64,000 bases of DNA from Marinobacter fonticola (GCF_008122265.1 NZ_CP043042.1:1798001-1862000); one strand, 5' to 3'. Positions 50,732 to 60,336 are shown, numbered from the stretch's first letter. The notes: generated by a model not told the origin, from the letters alone. Translations and numbers: made by a program.

Positions 50732-51202
50732 TTAGAGGCTTTGAACGGCTTTCAGAACCTCTTCTACGTGGCCGTTCACCTTCACGCCGCGCCATTCCTG
50801 CCGCAGTACGCCTTCCTTATCGATAATAAAGGTGCTGCGCTCGACCCCCAGACTCTCTTTGCCGTACATCTTCTTGAGCTTGATCACGTCGAAAAGCGTG
50901 CACAGGCTTTCGTCCTTGTCAGATAGCAAGTCGAAGGGAAATCCCTGTTTGGCCTTGAAGTTTTCATGGGATTTGATGCCATCGCGGGAGACGCCGAAGA
51001 TGACCGTATCTGCTTTCTCGAAAGCTTCGTGATGGTCGCGGAAATCGCCGCCCTCGGTGGTGCAGCCCGGAGTGCTGTCTTTGGGGTAGAAGTAGATGAC
51101 GACGTTTTTGCTTCCACGAAAATCCGACAGCGTAATGTCCTTGTCGCCGGTGGCCGGCGTGGTGAAATCAGGTACGGGTTTATTGAGTTGTACTGCGCTC
51201 AT
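50732..51202 (-). CDS. bcp: Thioredoxin-dependent thiol peroxidase (Bcp/PrxQ)
   Basis: A 156-residue peroxiredoxin reducing hydroperoxides. The peroxidatic Cys47 is in DSTPGCTTEGGDF. The resolving Cys usual in E. coli Bcp five residues later is Gly here, leaving a Cys near residue 96 (SLCTLFD) as the only other thiol seen. It is divergent from dapA. Confidence 0.92.
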   Translation of the reverse strand: MSAVQLNKPVPDFTTPATGDKDITLSDFRGSKNVVIYFYPKDSTPGCTTEGGDFRDHHEAFEKADTVIFGVSRDGIKSHENFKAKQGFPFDLLSDKDESLCTLFDVIKLKKMYGKESLGVERSTFIIDKEGVLRQEWRGVKVNGHVEEVLKAVQSL

Positions 51203-51320
51203 GGCTTCTCCTTACTTCGAATAGGGCTGTTTTGACAAAAGTCGGTTAGGGGGCGACAAGAATGGTTGTTTCGGTTGTCACCCGCAATTACCATTACCGT
51301 TTTACGCGAACGGAGTCTTT

Positions 51321-52196
51321 ATGATCACTGGTAGCCTCGTCGCTTTGGCCACCCCTATGCACCCGGATGGCGAAGTCCACTGGGAACAGCTAGACAGTCT
51401 GGTTGATTTCCACCTGGAAAACGGTACACACGGTATTGTAGCCGTAGGCACGACCGGTGAATCATCCACGCTCGATCCCGATGAGCATTGTCGTGTTATT
51501 GGCCACATTATCAAGCGTGTGAACGGACGCATCTCGGTGATCGCGGGTACCGGAGGCAACTCTACCCGCGAAGCTATCGAACTGACGACCGAGGCTCATA
51601 AACTTGGCGCGGACGCCTGCCTGCTGGTCGTTCCGTACTACAACAAGCCTACCCAGGAAGGCCTTTATCGCCATTTCCGCACCATCGCCGAGGCGGTACC
51701 GGTCGATCAGATTCTTTACAACGTTCCTGGCCGTACCGCCTGTGACATGATGAATGAGACTGTGGAGCGTCTGGCGGACATTCCCAATATCATCGGCATC
51801 AAGGACGCAACCGGAAATATCCCCCGTGGCGAAGATCTTATCCGTCGGATCGAAGGCCGCATGGTGGTTTACTCGGGTGACGACGCCACTGCAGCCGACC
51901 TCATGCTTTGCGGTGGCAAGGGTAATGTCTCCGTTACGGCTAACGTTGCGCCACGCGGCATGGCAGACTTGTGCGAAGCTGCGATTGCCGGTGATCGGGC
52001 CCGGGTGGAAAGCCTCAATGAAAAACTCATGCCGCTGAATCGCAAGCTGTTTCTTGAGGCCAATCCCATCCCGGTCAAATGGGCCCTGCATCGTATGGGG
52101 CTGATTGCTGAAGGTATTCGCCTGCCGCTCACGCCGCTCGATCCCAAGTTTCACTCTGAAGTCGAGGAAGCGCTGACCAGCGCGGGCGTTCTTTGA
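51321..52196 (+). CDS. dapA: 4-hydroxy-tetrahydrodipicolinate synthase
   Basis: A 291-residue TIM-barrel aldolase of lysine and peptidoglycan synthesis. The Schiff-base Lys is in IGIKDATGN near residue 161, the catalytic Tyr in ILYNVPGRT near 133, and GTTGESSTL near residue 44 is the substrate loop. The stop overlaps a possible TTG start of bamC, so the two are likely co-transcribed. Confidence 0.96.
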   Translation: MITGSLVALATPMHPDGEVHWEQLDSLVDFHLENGTHGIVAVGTTGESSTLDPDEHCRVIGHIIKRVNGRISVIAGTGGNSTREAIELTTEAHKLGADACLLVVPYYNKPTQEGLYRHFRTIAEAVPVDQILYNVPGRTACDMMNETVERLADIPNIIGIKDATGNIPRGEDLIRRIEGRMVVYSGDDATAADLMLCGGKGNVSVTANVAPRGMADLCEAAIAGDRARVESLNEKLMPLNRKLFLEANPIPVKWALHRMGLIAEGIRLPLTPLDPKFHSEVEEALTSAGVL

Positions 52197-52249
52197 GTCA
52201 ACACAAACAGGTGGGGGTGGGCGAAACAGGCCTGTCCCAAAGTCGTTTG

Positions 52250-53308
52250 ATGCAAGCTTATCCGAAACGTGCCTGCCTGCTGGCGGGCGCTGTGATGCTG
52301 AGCCTCGTTTCAGGCTGTGGTCTGATCCAGGACCGTTCCGACGAATACCGTAACGCGCCTGCCGGCGATCCGATAAAAGTACCGGACTGGCAGAGCAAAG
52401 CACGGATTCAACCCGTATATGCCGTTCGTGATGCCGATGCCGGAGATGCTGTCGCGCAGGGCGAGTTCTCGGTACCTGAGCCCCCGGACATGACCTCCGA
52501 GATCCTTGACGAAAACTATGTCGTCGAAGAGCTGAACGGGCAGGTCTGGCTACTGGTTAACGAGGTGCCCGGTCGAGTCTGGCCAATGGTGTCGTCCTAT
52601 CTGACGGAGCGGGGCCTTGGCGTCGCCCGGGAAAATCCACAAATAGGCTTGCTGCAAACCGATATCGCCAATTATAGCCAGCGCGCCCGTTCTCTACTGG
52701 CTCTTTCCGGTGAGGACGCCAGCAGTGACTTGACCTTGGTGCAGTCTCGGATTGCGCCGGGTGTGCGGCGCAAGACTACGGAGATTCAATTCCGCATCCG
52801 TAAAGAACCCGCGCGGCCGGACGCTATGCTCCAGTGGCCATCCGAAACCACCGTAATGGCTCAAGAGAAAGAATTGCTGGCAGACTTGGGCAACTACCTG
52901 AAGGAACGGGAAGATACCAAGTCATACTCCCGGGCGGCGTTAAGCATTCCCAGTGCGCCCAAGGTGAAGCTGGTTTCCGGTCAAAGCGACGATCCGCATA
53001 TCGAGATGGAGCTGAGCTTCGATCGCGCGTGGTCAGAAGTTAACCGGGCTTTATCCGAGGCCGATATTCCACTGGTCGATATTGACCGGAGTGCGGGGCA
53101 GTTCTACGTGGATTATCGAAGCGAAGAAGAGCTCGAATCCGGCTGGTTCGACTGGTTTGCAGATCCGCCCAAACCGGAGTACACGTATCTTGTAACGATC
53201 CGTCAGGATGGGGATGTGGTTAGCCTGCGAACCCAGGTTGCGCCCGATTACGATGGCGACAATCGATCCGCTCGACTGCTGTCAGAACTTTTTGAGTATC
53301 TCTATTGA
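52250..53308 (+). CDS. bamC: Outer-membrane assembly lipoprotein BamC (NlpB)
   Basis: 352 residues from the ATG at 52250. Lipobox LVSGC gives lipidated Cys23, followed by an unstructured N-terminal stretch with YRNAPAGDPIKVPDW and two helix-grip domains. A TTG at 52193 overlapping the dapA stop is an alternative start, but the extension would be an odd lead to the signal peptide. BamC is an accessory part of the BAM complex. The dapA-bamC-purC order is the standard one. Confidence 0.9.
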   Translation: MQAYPKRACLLAGAVMLSLVSGCGLIQDRSDEYRNAPAGDPIKVPDWQSKARIQPVYAVRDADAGDAVAQGEFSVPEPPDMTSEILDENYVVEELNGQVWLLVNEVPGRVWPMVSSYLTERGLGVARENPQIGLLQTDIANYSQRARSLLALSGEDASSDLTLVQSRIAPGVRRKTTEIQFRIRKEPARPDAMLQWPSETTVMAQEKELLADLGNYLKEREDTKSYSRAALSIPSAPKVKLVSGQSDDPHIEMELSFDRAWSEVNRALSEADIPLVDIDRSAGQFYVDYRSEEELESGWFDWFADPPKPEYTYLVTIRQDGDVVSLRTQVAPDYDGDNRSARLLSELFEYLY

Positions 53309-53350
53309 TATTCGAGTACATCTATTAATCGAGTTCCTCTATTAATAAAG
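53301..53350. repeat. Degenerate tandem array between bamC and purC
   Basis: TCTATTGATATTCGAGTACA (53301-53320), TCTATTAATCGAGTTCC (53321-53337) and TCTATTAATAAAG (53338-53350). The first unit includes the bamC stop codon. Confidence 0.65.
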
Positions 53351-53450
53351 GGTATTGCAAAGCGTCGCTTATGCAGTGGTTTTGCAACACCCTCAACAGG
53401 CAACGCGACCGGCGGTTCGTTGGACTGCCGGCACCCACCGGAGAATGATG

Positions 53451-54164
53451 ATGGAAAAGCGCGAAGCGCTCTACTCAGGTAAGGCCAAGTCGGTCTACAC
53501 AACCGACGACCCCGACCGCTTCGTGTTGCTCTTTCGTGACGACACCTCTGCTTTCGATGGCGAGAAGAAAGAGCAACTGGCCCGCAAGGGTATGGTGAAT
53601 AACCGGTTCAATGCGTTCATTATGGAGAAACTTGGGGCCGCAGGTATTCCCACTCATTTCGAGAAACTACTCTCGCCGGTGGAATCTCTGGTCAAGAAGC
53701 TCGATATGGTTCCGGTGGAGTGCGTCGTGCGCAATTACTCGGCCGGTAGCCTGTGTCGCCGGCTGGGCGTAGAGGAAGGGCTGGCGCTATCGCCACCGAC
53801 GTTCGAGTTGTTCCTGAAAAACGACACCATGCATGACCCGATGATCAACGAATCCCTGGCTGAAACTTTCGGCTGGGCAAAGGCTGAAGATCTGGCGCAA
53901 ATGAAGACGTTGACCTACCGGGTGAACGAGATCTTGAGTTCTCTTTTCGATGACGCCGGCATGCTCTTGGTGGATTACAAGCTCGAATTCGGCCGCTTCA
54001 ACGGCGAGATTGTCCTAGGTGATGAATTCAGCCCCGATGGCTGCCGCATTTGGGACAAGGAAACTCGCAGGAAAATGGACAAAGACCGCTTCAGGCAGGG
54101 CCTGGGCGAAGTCATCGAAGCCTACGAGGAAGTGGGCAGCAGGCTTGGCATCCAGTTCGACTGA
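53451..54164 (+). CDS. purC: Phosphoribosylaminoimidazole-succinocarboxamide synthase
   Basis: 237 residues, the same length as E. coli PurC. The sequence begins [16 protein letters not shown], and [19 protein letters not shown] and the VLGDEFSPD site are recognisable. It joins CAIR and aspartate in purine synthesis. Three ATGs in a row (53445, 53448, 53451) follow GGAG at 53440-53443; I use the third. Confidence 0.95.
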   Translation: MEKREALYSGKAKSVYTTDDPDRFVLLFRDDTSAFDGEKKEQLARKGMVNNRFNAFIMEKLGAAGIPTHFEKLLSPVESLVKKLDMVPVECVVRNYSAGSLCRRLGVEEGLALSPPTFELFLKNDTMHDPMINESLAETFGWAKAEDLAQMKTLTYRVNEILSSLFDDAGMLLVDYKLEFGRFNGEIVLGDEFSPDGCRIWDKETRRKMDKDRFRQGLGEVIEAYEEVGSRLGIQFD

Positions 54165-54225
54165 GGATTCCGCGAAGGCGCAATCGAACGCCCTGAACAT
54201 CAATGAACAAAAACAGGTGAGCAAC

Positions 54226-54963
54226 ATGAGAAAGACGGCAATTGTACTACTCGGCGGCCTGACCTGCTTCAGCACGGCGACGGTCGCTGACGTTTTGGGC
54301 TTAGGGGCTAACGTCAGCTACTGGGATTCGGATCTAACCGGCACGGCCAGTCAGGGATCGGATTCGGTCGATGTCGATAACGACCTGAACCTGGACAGCG
54401 ATAGCAACGCCAACTTGACGGCCATATTTGAACATCCCATCCCACTGATCCCAAACGTGCGCCTGAACTACACGGCTATTGAGCAGAGCGGGCGTGGCGA
54501 GCTCAGTCTAAGCGGTTACGATGGTATCCCCGCAGGCGCGGATGTTCGGTCAGAGCTGGACTTGGATCAGCTTGACCTGACGCTGTATTACGAGTTGCTC
54601 GATAACTGGGTGAATCTCGACGCGGGCCTGACTGCCCGGAAAATGGATGGCAAGCTCACCATACGAGATATCACAGATATTGCCACCGTGAGCAAAACCG
54701 AGGTGGACGCCGTGATCCCCATGCTTTATGCCGCTGCGCGCTTTGATTTGCCGTTGACGGGCCTCTCCGTGGGTGTGGAGGGTAACGGCATCAGTTACGG
54801 GGGAGATTCGATTATCGACGGCGCCGGCTATGCGCAATACGACATTTCGCTGTTGCGGTTGCGTGCAGGTTACCGCCAGATGAATATCGATTACGAAGAT
54901 GGCGACGAAACCCTGGATATTGAGTTGGGCGGGCCGTTTATCAGCGCTGGTGTCGACTTCTGA
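54226..54963 (+). CDS. Outer-membrane beta-barrel protein, TIGR04219 type
   Basis: 245 residues from the ATG at 54226 (AGGTGA before it). A signal peptide (KTAIVLLGGLTCFSTATVA-D) leads to GLGANVSYWDSDLTG, alternating amphipathic strands, and a terminal aromatic residue (SAGVDF), as outer-membrane barrels have. The layout fits the TIGR04219 outer-membrane protein family. Function is unknown. Monocistronic, with a terminator right after. Confidence 0.8.
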   Translation: MRKTAIVLLGGLTCFSTATVADVLGLGANVSYWDSDLTGTASQGSDSVDVDNDLNLDSDSNANLTAIFEHPIPLIPNVRLNYTAIEQSGRGELSLSGYDGIPAGADVRSELDLDQLDLTLYYELLDNWVNLDAGLTARKMDGKLTIRDITDIATVSKTEVDAVIPMLYAAARFDLPLTGLSVGVEGNGISYGGDSIIDGAGYAQYDISLLRLRAGYRQMNIDYEDGDETLDIELGGPFISAGVDF

Positions 54964-55007
54964 AGATTGTCGGAGTCATTCAGAAGTTGCAGAGCTTTTG
55001 GACTTAG

Positions 55008-55035
55008 AAAGAGCGCCTGACGGCGCTCTTTTTTT
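55008..55035 (+). terminator. Intrinsic terminator after the barrel gene
   Basis: AGAGCGCC-TGAC-GGCGCTCT followed by at least six T. Confidence 0.92.
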
Positions 55036-55152
55036 GAACGGCCGCTTGGCATACGCTTGGGAGAAAGACTTCCCGGAAGAGCGCACATTCGGGATGCGAG
55101 GTCCCATTCGGCTTGGTCCATTGTATTGAACGCATAGAAACGGGAGATTACC

Positions 55153-56160
55153 TTGAAAATACTGGTCACCGGCACCGCGGGCTTTATCGGCTCTCATCTA
55201 GCGCATCGACTGCTGGCGCGCGGCGATGAGGTCATTGGCGTAGATAACGTCAACGACTACTACGACGTGAACCTCAAAGAGGCCCGTCTGGCCAGGTTGA
55301 CACACCAGGATGGCTTCACCGAAATTCGGCGGGACGTCGCCGACAGAGAAGCCATGGAAGGCGTCTTCCGAGAATTCCAGCCGGAGCGGGTTGTTCATCT
55401 GGCTGCTCAAGCGGGCGTGCGCTACTCGCTGGAAAACCCACACGCCTATGTCGACGCCAATCTTGTCGGCTTCATGAATATCCTCGAGGGCTGCCGCCAC
55501 AACGACGTCAAGCACCTGGTCTACGCTTCCAGCAGTTCCGTCTATGGTGCCAATGAAGCCATGCCGTTCTCGGTACACGACAACGTGGACCATCCCCTAA
55601 GCCTCTACGCAGCGTCCAAAAAAGCCAACGAGCTTATGGCGCATACGTATAGCCATTTGTATGGTTTGCCGACCACGGGGCTGCGTTTCTTCACGGTCTA
55701 CGGGCCTTGGGGGCGTCCTGACATGGCGTTGTTTATCTTCACTAAGAAGATCCTGTCTGGCGAACCGATTGACGTATTCAACCATGGACATCACAAACGG
55801 GACTTTACCTACATCGACGACATTGTCGAAGGTGTCATACGTACGTTGGACCATGTTGCCGAGCCTAATAGCGAATGGAGCGCGGCCGACCCGGATCCGG
55901 GCACCAGCAATGCGCCTTATCGTTTGTACAACATCGGGAGCAACAACCCCGTTGAGTTGAGTCGCTTTATCGAGATTATCGAAGAGCGCCTCGGTCGCAA
56001 GGCCGAGAAAAACTTTTTGCCCCTACAGCCCGGCGACGTGCCGGCGACCTATGCGGACGTTCAGGCGTTGATCGACGACGTTGGTTACAAACCGAACACG
56101 CCGGTAGAAGAGGGGATTGCTCGTTTTGTAGACTGGTATCGGGATTTTTACCGGATTTAA
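55153..56160 (+). CDS. UDP-glucuronate 4-epimerase-like SDR protein
   Basis: A 335-residue extended [12 protein letters not shown] at residues 7-15, [18 protein letters not shown] (the NDYY segment typical of GAE/LpsL-type UDP-glucuronate epimerases), catalytic Ser/Tyr-Lys in YASSSSVYG and [10 protein letters not shown], and [10 protein letters not shown]. It would turn UDP-glucuronate into UDP-galacturonate, using the product of Ugd encoded 24 kb away. It is alone upstream of tRNA-Val. Confidence 0.85.
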   Translation: MKILVTGTAGFIGSHLAHRLLARGDEVIGVDNVNDYYDVNLKEARLARLTHQDGFTEIRRDVADREAMEGVFREFQPERVVHLAAQAGVRYSLENPHAYVDANLVGFMNILEGCRHNDVKHLVYASSSSVYGANEAMPFSVHDNVDHPLSLYAASKKANELMAHTYSHLYGLPTTGLRFFTVYGPWGRPDMALFIFTKKILSGEPIDVFNHGHHKRDFTYIDDIVEGVIRTLDHVAEPNSEWSAADPDPGTSNAPYRLYNIGSNNPVELSRFIEIIEERLGRKAEKNFLPLQPGDVPATYADVQALIDDVGYKPNTPVEEGIARFVDWYRDFYRI

Positions 56161-56172
56161 GTCGATTTTTTC

Positions 56173-56215
56173 CTGATCCGGTAAAAAACGGGTTGACCGT
56201 CCCGATCCGGATCAG
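56173..56215. repeat. Inverted repeat spanning the tRNA-Val promoter
   Basis: CTGATCCGG (56173-56181) and CCGGATCAG (56207-56215) are perfect 9-bp inverted copies, with an inner CGGG / CCCG pair. The right arm touches the -10 box and the -35 lies in the loop. Confidence 0.7.
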
Positions 56216-56221
56216 TATATT
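56193..56221 (+). promoter_or_regulatory. Promoter of tRNA-Val
   Basis: TTGACC (56193-56198), 17 bases, TATATT (56216-56221), then a C-rich discriminator (CTCCCCCG), as in stringently controlled tRNA promoters. Confidence 0.8.
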
Positions 56222-56237
56222 TCTCCCCCGTTGACGG

Positions 56238-56314
<77 letters not shown>

Positions 56315-56316
56315 AT

Positions 56317-56348
56317 AAAAAAAGCGCCCCGAGAGGGCGTTTTTTTTA
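56317..56348 (+). terminator. Terminator of tRNA-Val (copy 1)
   Basis: A7-GCGCCC-CGAGA-GGGCG-T8. Confidence 0.9.
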
Positions 56349-56476
56349 TTGGTCAAAACGAGCGATTTGAACTGCCGAAGGCAGCTCGACTCGAGCAAAG
56401 CGAGAGAACGTCGGAGCTACGCGACGACGGCCCGAAGGGTGAGGCGAAGCCGAATAATCTGCCTGGTCCTACCAAT

Positions 56477-56507
56477 AAAAAAAGCGCCCCGAGAGGGCGT
56501 TTTTTTA
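56477..56507 (+). terminator. Terminator, second copy
   Basis: Same hairpin as at 56317, within the duplicated tail. It has no gene of its own but could act on read-through. Confidence 0.8.
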
Positions 56508-56590
56508 TGGGTCAAAACAAGCGACTTGAACTGCCGAAGGCAGCTCGCCGGCACAGCGGAGCGCTACTCCACCAATCAGCGCTCTAAAGC

Positions 56591-57526
56591 TCACCGCCTC
56601 AGAATTAACTTCCGCACCGCACTCCACCGATTAATCAGCAATGCCGCGAAGATCAGCGAGCACCCGCTCAGCTGAACGGCTGACATTGACTCGCCAAACC
56701 AGGCCGTAGCGAAAAGGGCGACCCAAACGGGCTCTAGCACAAGGATCACAACGCCATGGCTGTGGGTCGATAGGCTTTGAGCGTAGGTCTGGACGAAGAA
56801 TCGGCCGGCTGTACCGATAGTGGCACTGGCCAGCACCCAAATCCAAAGCATGGGTTCGGCGTTGGTCAAGGTGGGAGACCACGGCTCGCGAAAAGATGAG
56901 ATGACCAGCGTAACGAAGCCCACGGTCGTCAGCGCGATAGCGGTCAGCGCCAATGCCGGTACGCGTTCTTTACGCTGGTCTTTACCGTCAGGCCGTTGAG
57001 CTATGCGGGTGTTGGCTGCCCGGGTATTCAAGGTGAAATAGAGCGCGAAAATAAACGCCGCGATTACGAAGAAAAGCTGACCCGGCTCGGGGCGAAAACC
57101 GTTGCGTAACGACAGCAGAGCGAGCCCGGCGATAGCAATGGGCAGGGCCAGCCAGGTCGAAACGGGTTGGGTTTCCTTGAACGCGATACGCGCGATCACC
57201 GGTACGATAACAACCCCGATACTTGTCAGGAAGGCGCCTTCACCTACGTTTTCGGTCAGGAATAACCCGGTAATCCAACAGCTCATGGCGACCCCGAAAA
57301 CCAGCCCCACGCCCACCGCGCGGCGCAGCTGGTCGGCACTCAGCCGCCGAATCTGACGATGGCCGGCAACCATCAGTATCGATCCGGCGAGCAGGAATCG
57401 AAGCGCCATGAAGAGCAGCGGCGGCATGAGCAGCACCGCTTCCTTGGAAAACATCCAGCTGATTGCTGCTAATAAAGTAACAACAACCATCAAAAGGTCG
57501 GATTTTCTAGAATCAGGGAGGTTCAT
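56591..57526 (-). CDS. EamA/DMT family transporter
   Basis: 311 residues from the ATG at 57526 (CAGGGAGG region before it). About ten hydrophobic segments in two EamA repeats (residues 10-140 and 160-300), with the second repeat ending EPVWVALFATAWFGE, a typical EamA signature. Inner-membrane drug/metabolite transporter of unknown substrate. Its 3' end lies right next to the tRNA-derived repeat. Confidence 0.88.
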   Translation of the reverse strand: MNLPDSRKSDLLMVVVTLLAAISWMFSKEAVLLMPPLLFMALRFLLAGSILMVAGHRQIRRLSADQLRRAVGVGLVFGVAMSCWITGLFLTENVGEGAFLTSIGVVIVPVIARIAFKETQPVSTWLALPIAIAGLALLSLRNGFRPEPGQLFFVIAAFIFALYFTLNTRAANTRIAQRPDGKDQRKERVPALALTAIALTTVGFVTLVISSFREPWSPTLTNAEPMLWIWVLASATIGTAGRFFVQTYAQSLSTHSHGVVILVLEPVWVALFATAWFGESMSAVQLSGCSLIFAALLINRWSAVRKLILRR

Positions 57527-57672
57527 GCGGTGAAACAACTCTTCGCTGTGTAAAACGCGAGCAGTTTAGCATGAGATCGTTAGGGAGCGAACGTTATACC
57601 TTTGACTGACGACGGTCCGTTTCATCCCCAAATCGCCCTTTGGATTCCGCTAAAACCTCCTCGGACGACATC

Positions 57673-58269
57673 TTAGAAAGAGCCGCTTTTCGCATTGGCC
57701 TCGAGTTCGAAACGCAAGTGCACATCATCACCCACCATATCGAGCCCGTAGTCCATTCCCCATTCGCTGCGCTGGATAGTGGTCGTGGCAGAGAGGCCCA
57801 GGGTGTACTTTCCGTGTCCAAAGGGGTACTCCGCCGTCTTGTTCAGGGTAACGTCCAATGAGACGGGGTGAGTCTGGCCGAGCATTGTGAGGTCGCCAGC
57901 CAGAACGCCTTCTTTGTCGCCCTTCTTGGTGAAGTCGGTGAACTCAAAGACGATGTCCGGATATTCTTCGGCATTCAGGAAATCGTCACCACGCAGGTGC
58001 TCGTCCCGATCGTCGTTGTCGGTGAACACGCTATCGCTTTGCACGACAACCTTGCCCGCGCCAAATTCGCCGGTTTCTTCATCGTACGCAAAGTGGCCTT
58101 CGGCCTCTGTGAAAAAGCCCAGTACGCTAGCGTAGCCCAAATGGTTAACAGCAAAGGAAATGGAAAAGTGCTCTGGATCGATGGTGAACTCGATGGGCTC
58201 GGCATAGGCCGGTACCACCGCCATCAACGCGAAAGGTAATGCCAGGGCATGTTGAGAAAGGCGTCGCAT
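57673..58269 (-). CDS. YceI family periplasmic protein
   Basis: 198 residues: signal peptide ending PAYA-E, then a lipocalin-like YceI barrel with IDPEHFSISFAVNHLGYA, FAYDEETGEFG and a closing DEVHLRFELEA-like strand (GDDVHLRFELEANA). YceI proteins bind polyprenyl or other amphiphilic lipids. It begins 11 bases after the CDP-alcohol phosphotransferase stop, so the two form an operon, again pairing a lipid-binding with a lipid-modifying protein. Confidence 0.9.
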   Translation of the reverse strand: MRRLSQHALALPFALMAVVPAYAEPIEFTIDPEHFSISFAVNHLGYASVLGFFTEAEGHFAYDEETGEFGAGKVVVQSDSVFTDNDDRDEHLRGDDFLNAEEYPDIVFEFTDFTKKGDKEGVLAGDLTMLGQTHPVSLDVTLNKTAEYPFGHGKYTLGLSATTTIQRSEWGMDYGLDMVGDDVHLRFELEANAKSGSF

Positions 58270-58280
58270 GTTGTTTCTCC

Positions 58281-59039
58281 TTAGATTGGTTTTTTTGCTT
58301 CAGGGCTCCTTAGCAACCAGCCAATGTCCTTCCCAAAAGAGTAGACCAGTAGGGCGAGGGAAAGGGCGAGGAAGGCCATCGCCAAACCTGACGGAACGGG
58401 CGGGAGCAAGCAGATCACCAGCGTGACCAGTTGCCACACGCAAACCGTCTTGCGCCTAAAACTTTCCGGTAGCGGCTGGTTCAGCACAGGGTAGAACCAG
58501 CCTGCAATGACGAAGGCATAGCGCATCAAGCCAATCAGCAGCACCCAGGCACCGGCTTTCTCGAGCGTGATCAACAGTCCGCAGAGGATAAGGATCAGTA
58601 ACGCATCGAGTTCCATGTCGAAGCGGGCGCCAAAAGCGGATTGGCTCTGGGTACGGCGGGCGGCCGCGCCGTCCACGCCATCCAGGATCAGCGCCGCCAG
58701 GGTGATGAAAGCGACTATCCAGGCATGTGCCTGAGCGTACTCAGCAAAGGGGATGAAGCCGGCTACGGTGCAGATCAGCGCTCCGCGCGCCAGGGTGATG
58801 CGATTAGCAGGCCCAAGGGAGCTTACATCCACCGGCCGCTTGTCCGGTGACGCGCGCTTCCAGAAAAGGCCGACAACCCCGCCAAGACCAAGGCCCAAAA
58901 GGGCAGTAAAAAGGATGAACGGGGCCGAGAGATCGAGCGCCGCTGCGAGGGCAGCCGCGGCGCTGACCGTAAGGCCGGCCGCCGCAGCCAGTTCCAGAGT
59001 CACTTTAGCGGGCAGACCCGCTGACGTGGAAAGATCCAT
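58281..59039 (-). CDS. CDP-alcohol phosphatidyltransferase family protein
   Basis: 252 residues with about seven membrane segments. The full family motif D-x2-D-G-x2-A-R-x8-G-x3-D-x3-D is present as DGVDGAAARR...FGARFDMELD near residue 125-148, so it is likely active. Such enzymes move a phospho-group from a CDP-linked alcohol to a second alcohol. An N-terminal extension with two extra hydrophobic segments precedes the catalytic part. It starts divergent to the MDR/PTPS-like operon and may belong to the same pathway. Confidence 0.87.
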   Translation of the reverse strand: MDLSTSAGLPAKVTLELAAAAGLTVSAAAALAAALDLSAPFILFTALLGLGLGGVVGLFWKRASPDKRPVDVSSLGPANRITLARGALICTVAGFIPFAEYAQAHAWIVAFITLAALILDGVDGAAARRTQSQSAFGARFDMELDALLILILCGLLITLEKAGAWVLLIGLMRYAFVIAGWFYPVLNQPLPESFRRKTVCVWQLVTLVICLLPPVPSGLAMAFLALSLALLVYSFGKDIGWLLRSPEAKKPI

Positions 59040-59224
59040 ACCCGGCCCCCGGCGTAAACATAGTGCCGCTTAACTCAGAGTCACATTTGGTGCCGTTCTG
59101 GCGCCCAGTTCCTGAAACGTCTTAGGATCGTCACTGGAGGTTCTCAGAACAGCCGCATCAATCGAAGCTTGCAAGACATCTTAGTGTAATGCTTTATCCT
59201 GTGTACGGCTTTATTGAAAGCCTG

Positions 59225-59284
59225 GATGGCTGACTGAACTGGCGTCTGAATTGATGGCTGGATTAATAGATGGCTGGTTTAATA
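59225..59284. repeat. Tandem array of 16-bp units before the MDR gene
   Basis: GATGGCTGGATTAATA (59253-59268) and GATGGCTGGTTTAATA (59269-59284) differ at one base. A decayed copy GATGGCTGACTGAACT sits at 59225-59240. The array ends three bases before the AAGGAG of the next gene. Confidence 0.78.
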
Positions 59285-59298
59285 AAAAGGAGCAAGTC

Positions 59299-60336
59299 AT
59301 GAGCGAATCGGCTGCGGGCCATAACTCTCATTATGACTCTCGGCGCAATTCTCGCCCGGACTACCAGGGCAGAGCGTACTGGATTACCGCACCGAGGCAG
59401 GGCGAGATCCGGCCGGTGACCGTCGACCGCAGCGACTTGGACGATTCCGACGATGTGATTGTCGAATCCCTGTACAGCGGCGTTAGTCGGGGTACGGAGA
59501 GTTTGGTGTTCAACGCAGCAGTTCCGGAATCGGAATATCAGCGCATGCGTTGTCCGTTTCAGGAAGGGGAGTTTCCGGCGCCGGTTAAATACGGTTATGC
59601 CAACGTGGGGCGAGTGTTGGAGGGATCGCCCCAGTTGCGCAACCGGGTTGTGTTTTCCTTGTTCCCTCATCAAACCTGTTTTCGCGTGCCTAAGGCCGCG
59701 GTGACGCCGTTGCCTGACGGCCTGCCGCCTGAACGGGCTATCCTGGCCGCCAACATGGAGACGGCGGTTAACGCGCTTTGGGATGCGTCGCCCCGTGTTG
59801 GCGACCGTATCGCGGTAATCGGCTGTGGCGTCATCGGTTGCCTGGTAGCCTGGCTGGCTAACCGCATACCGGGGACGCGGGTGGTGGCGATCGATCCCAA
59901 GTCGCAACGTCAATCGGTTCTGGCCGGCCTGGGTGTGGCCTTCCATACCGCTGCTGACGGCCGCGACGACTACGACGTGGTGATTCACGCGAGCGGCCAC
60001 CCTGAAGGGCTCAACACCGCACTGGGGATGGCCGGTCTGGAAGCTCGCATCGTCGAAATGAGCTGGTATGGCGAACAGCCGGTGAATCTGATGTTGGGCG
60101 GCGCCTTCCACTCACGCCGGCTTTCTGTGATATCCAGCCAAGTTGGGCGCGTGTCGCCAGTGCAGGCGCCGCGCTGGTCCTATGGCGACCGCATGGCCCT
60201 GGCCCTGCGTCTCATGCAGACGCCGGAACTGGACAGCTTGATCAACTCGGAAAGCCGCTTTGATCAATTGCCTCAGCGCATGGGTTCCATCGCGTCTAAC
60301 GACTCGGATGTCCTGTGCCATCGTATTATCTATTAA
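59299..60336 (+). CDS. MDR-superfamily oxidoreductase lacking zinc ligands
   Basis: 345 residues from the ATG at 59299, with AAGGAG at 59288-59293. The fold is that of zinc-type alcohol dehydrogenases: the start of the catalytic domain has SGVSRGTESLVFN, and a Rossmann motif AVIGCGVIGCLVA lies near residue 178. The catalytic Cys and the GHE segment of true zinc enzymes are absent (KYGYANVGRV stands at the GHE position). The SxVSxGTE segment recalls BchC-like dehydrogenases. First gene of an operon with the PTPS-like, glycosyltransferase, methyltransferase and flippase-like genes. Substrate unknown. Confidence 0.78.
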   Translation: MSESAAGHNSHYDSRRNSRPDYQGRAYWITAPRQGEIRPVTVDRSDLDDSDDVIVESLYSGVSRGTESLVFNAAVPESEYQRMRCPFQEGEFPAPVKYGYANVGRVLEGSPQLRNRVVFSLFPHQTCFRVPKAAVTPLPDGLPPERAILAANMETAVNALWDASPRVGDRIAVIGCGVIGCLVAWLANRIPGTRVVAIDPKSQRQSVLAGLGVAFHTAADGRDDYDVVIHASGHPEGLNTALGMAGLEARIVEMSWYGEQPVNLMLGGAFHSRRLSVISSQVGRVSPVQAPRWSYGDRMALALRLMQTPELDSLINSESRFDQLPQRMGSIASNDSDVLCHRIIY

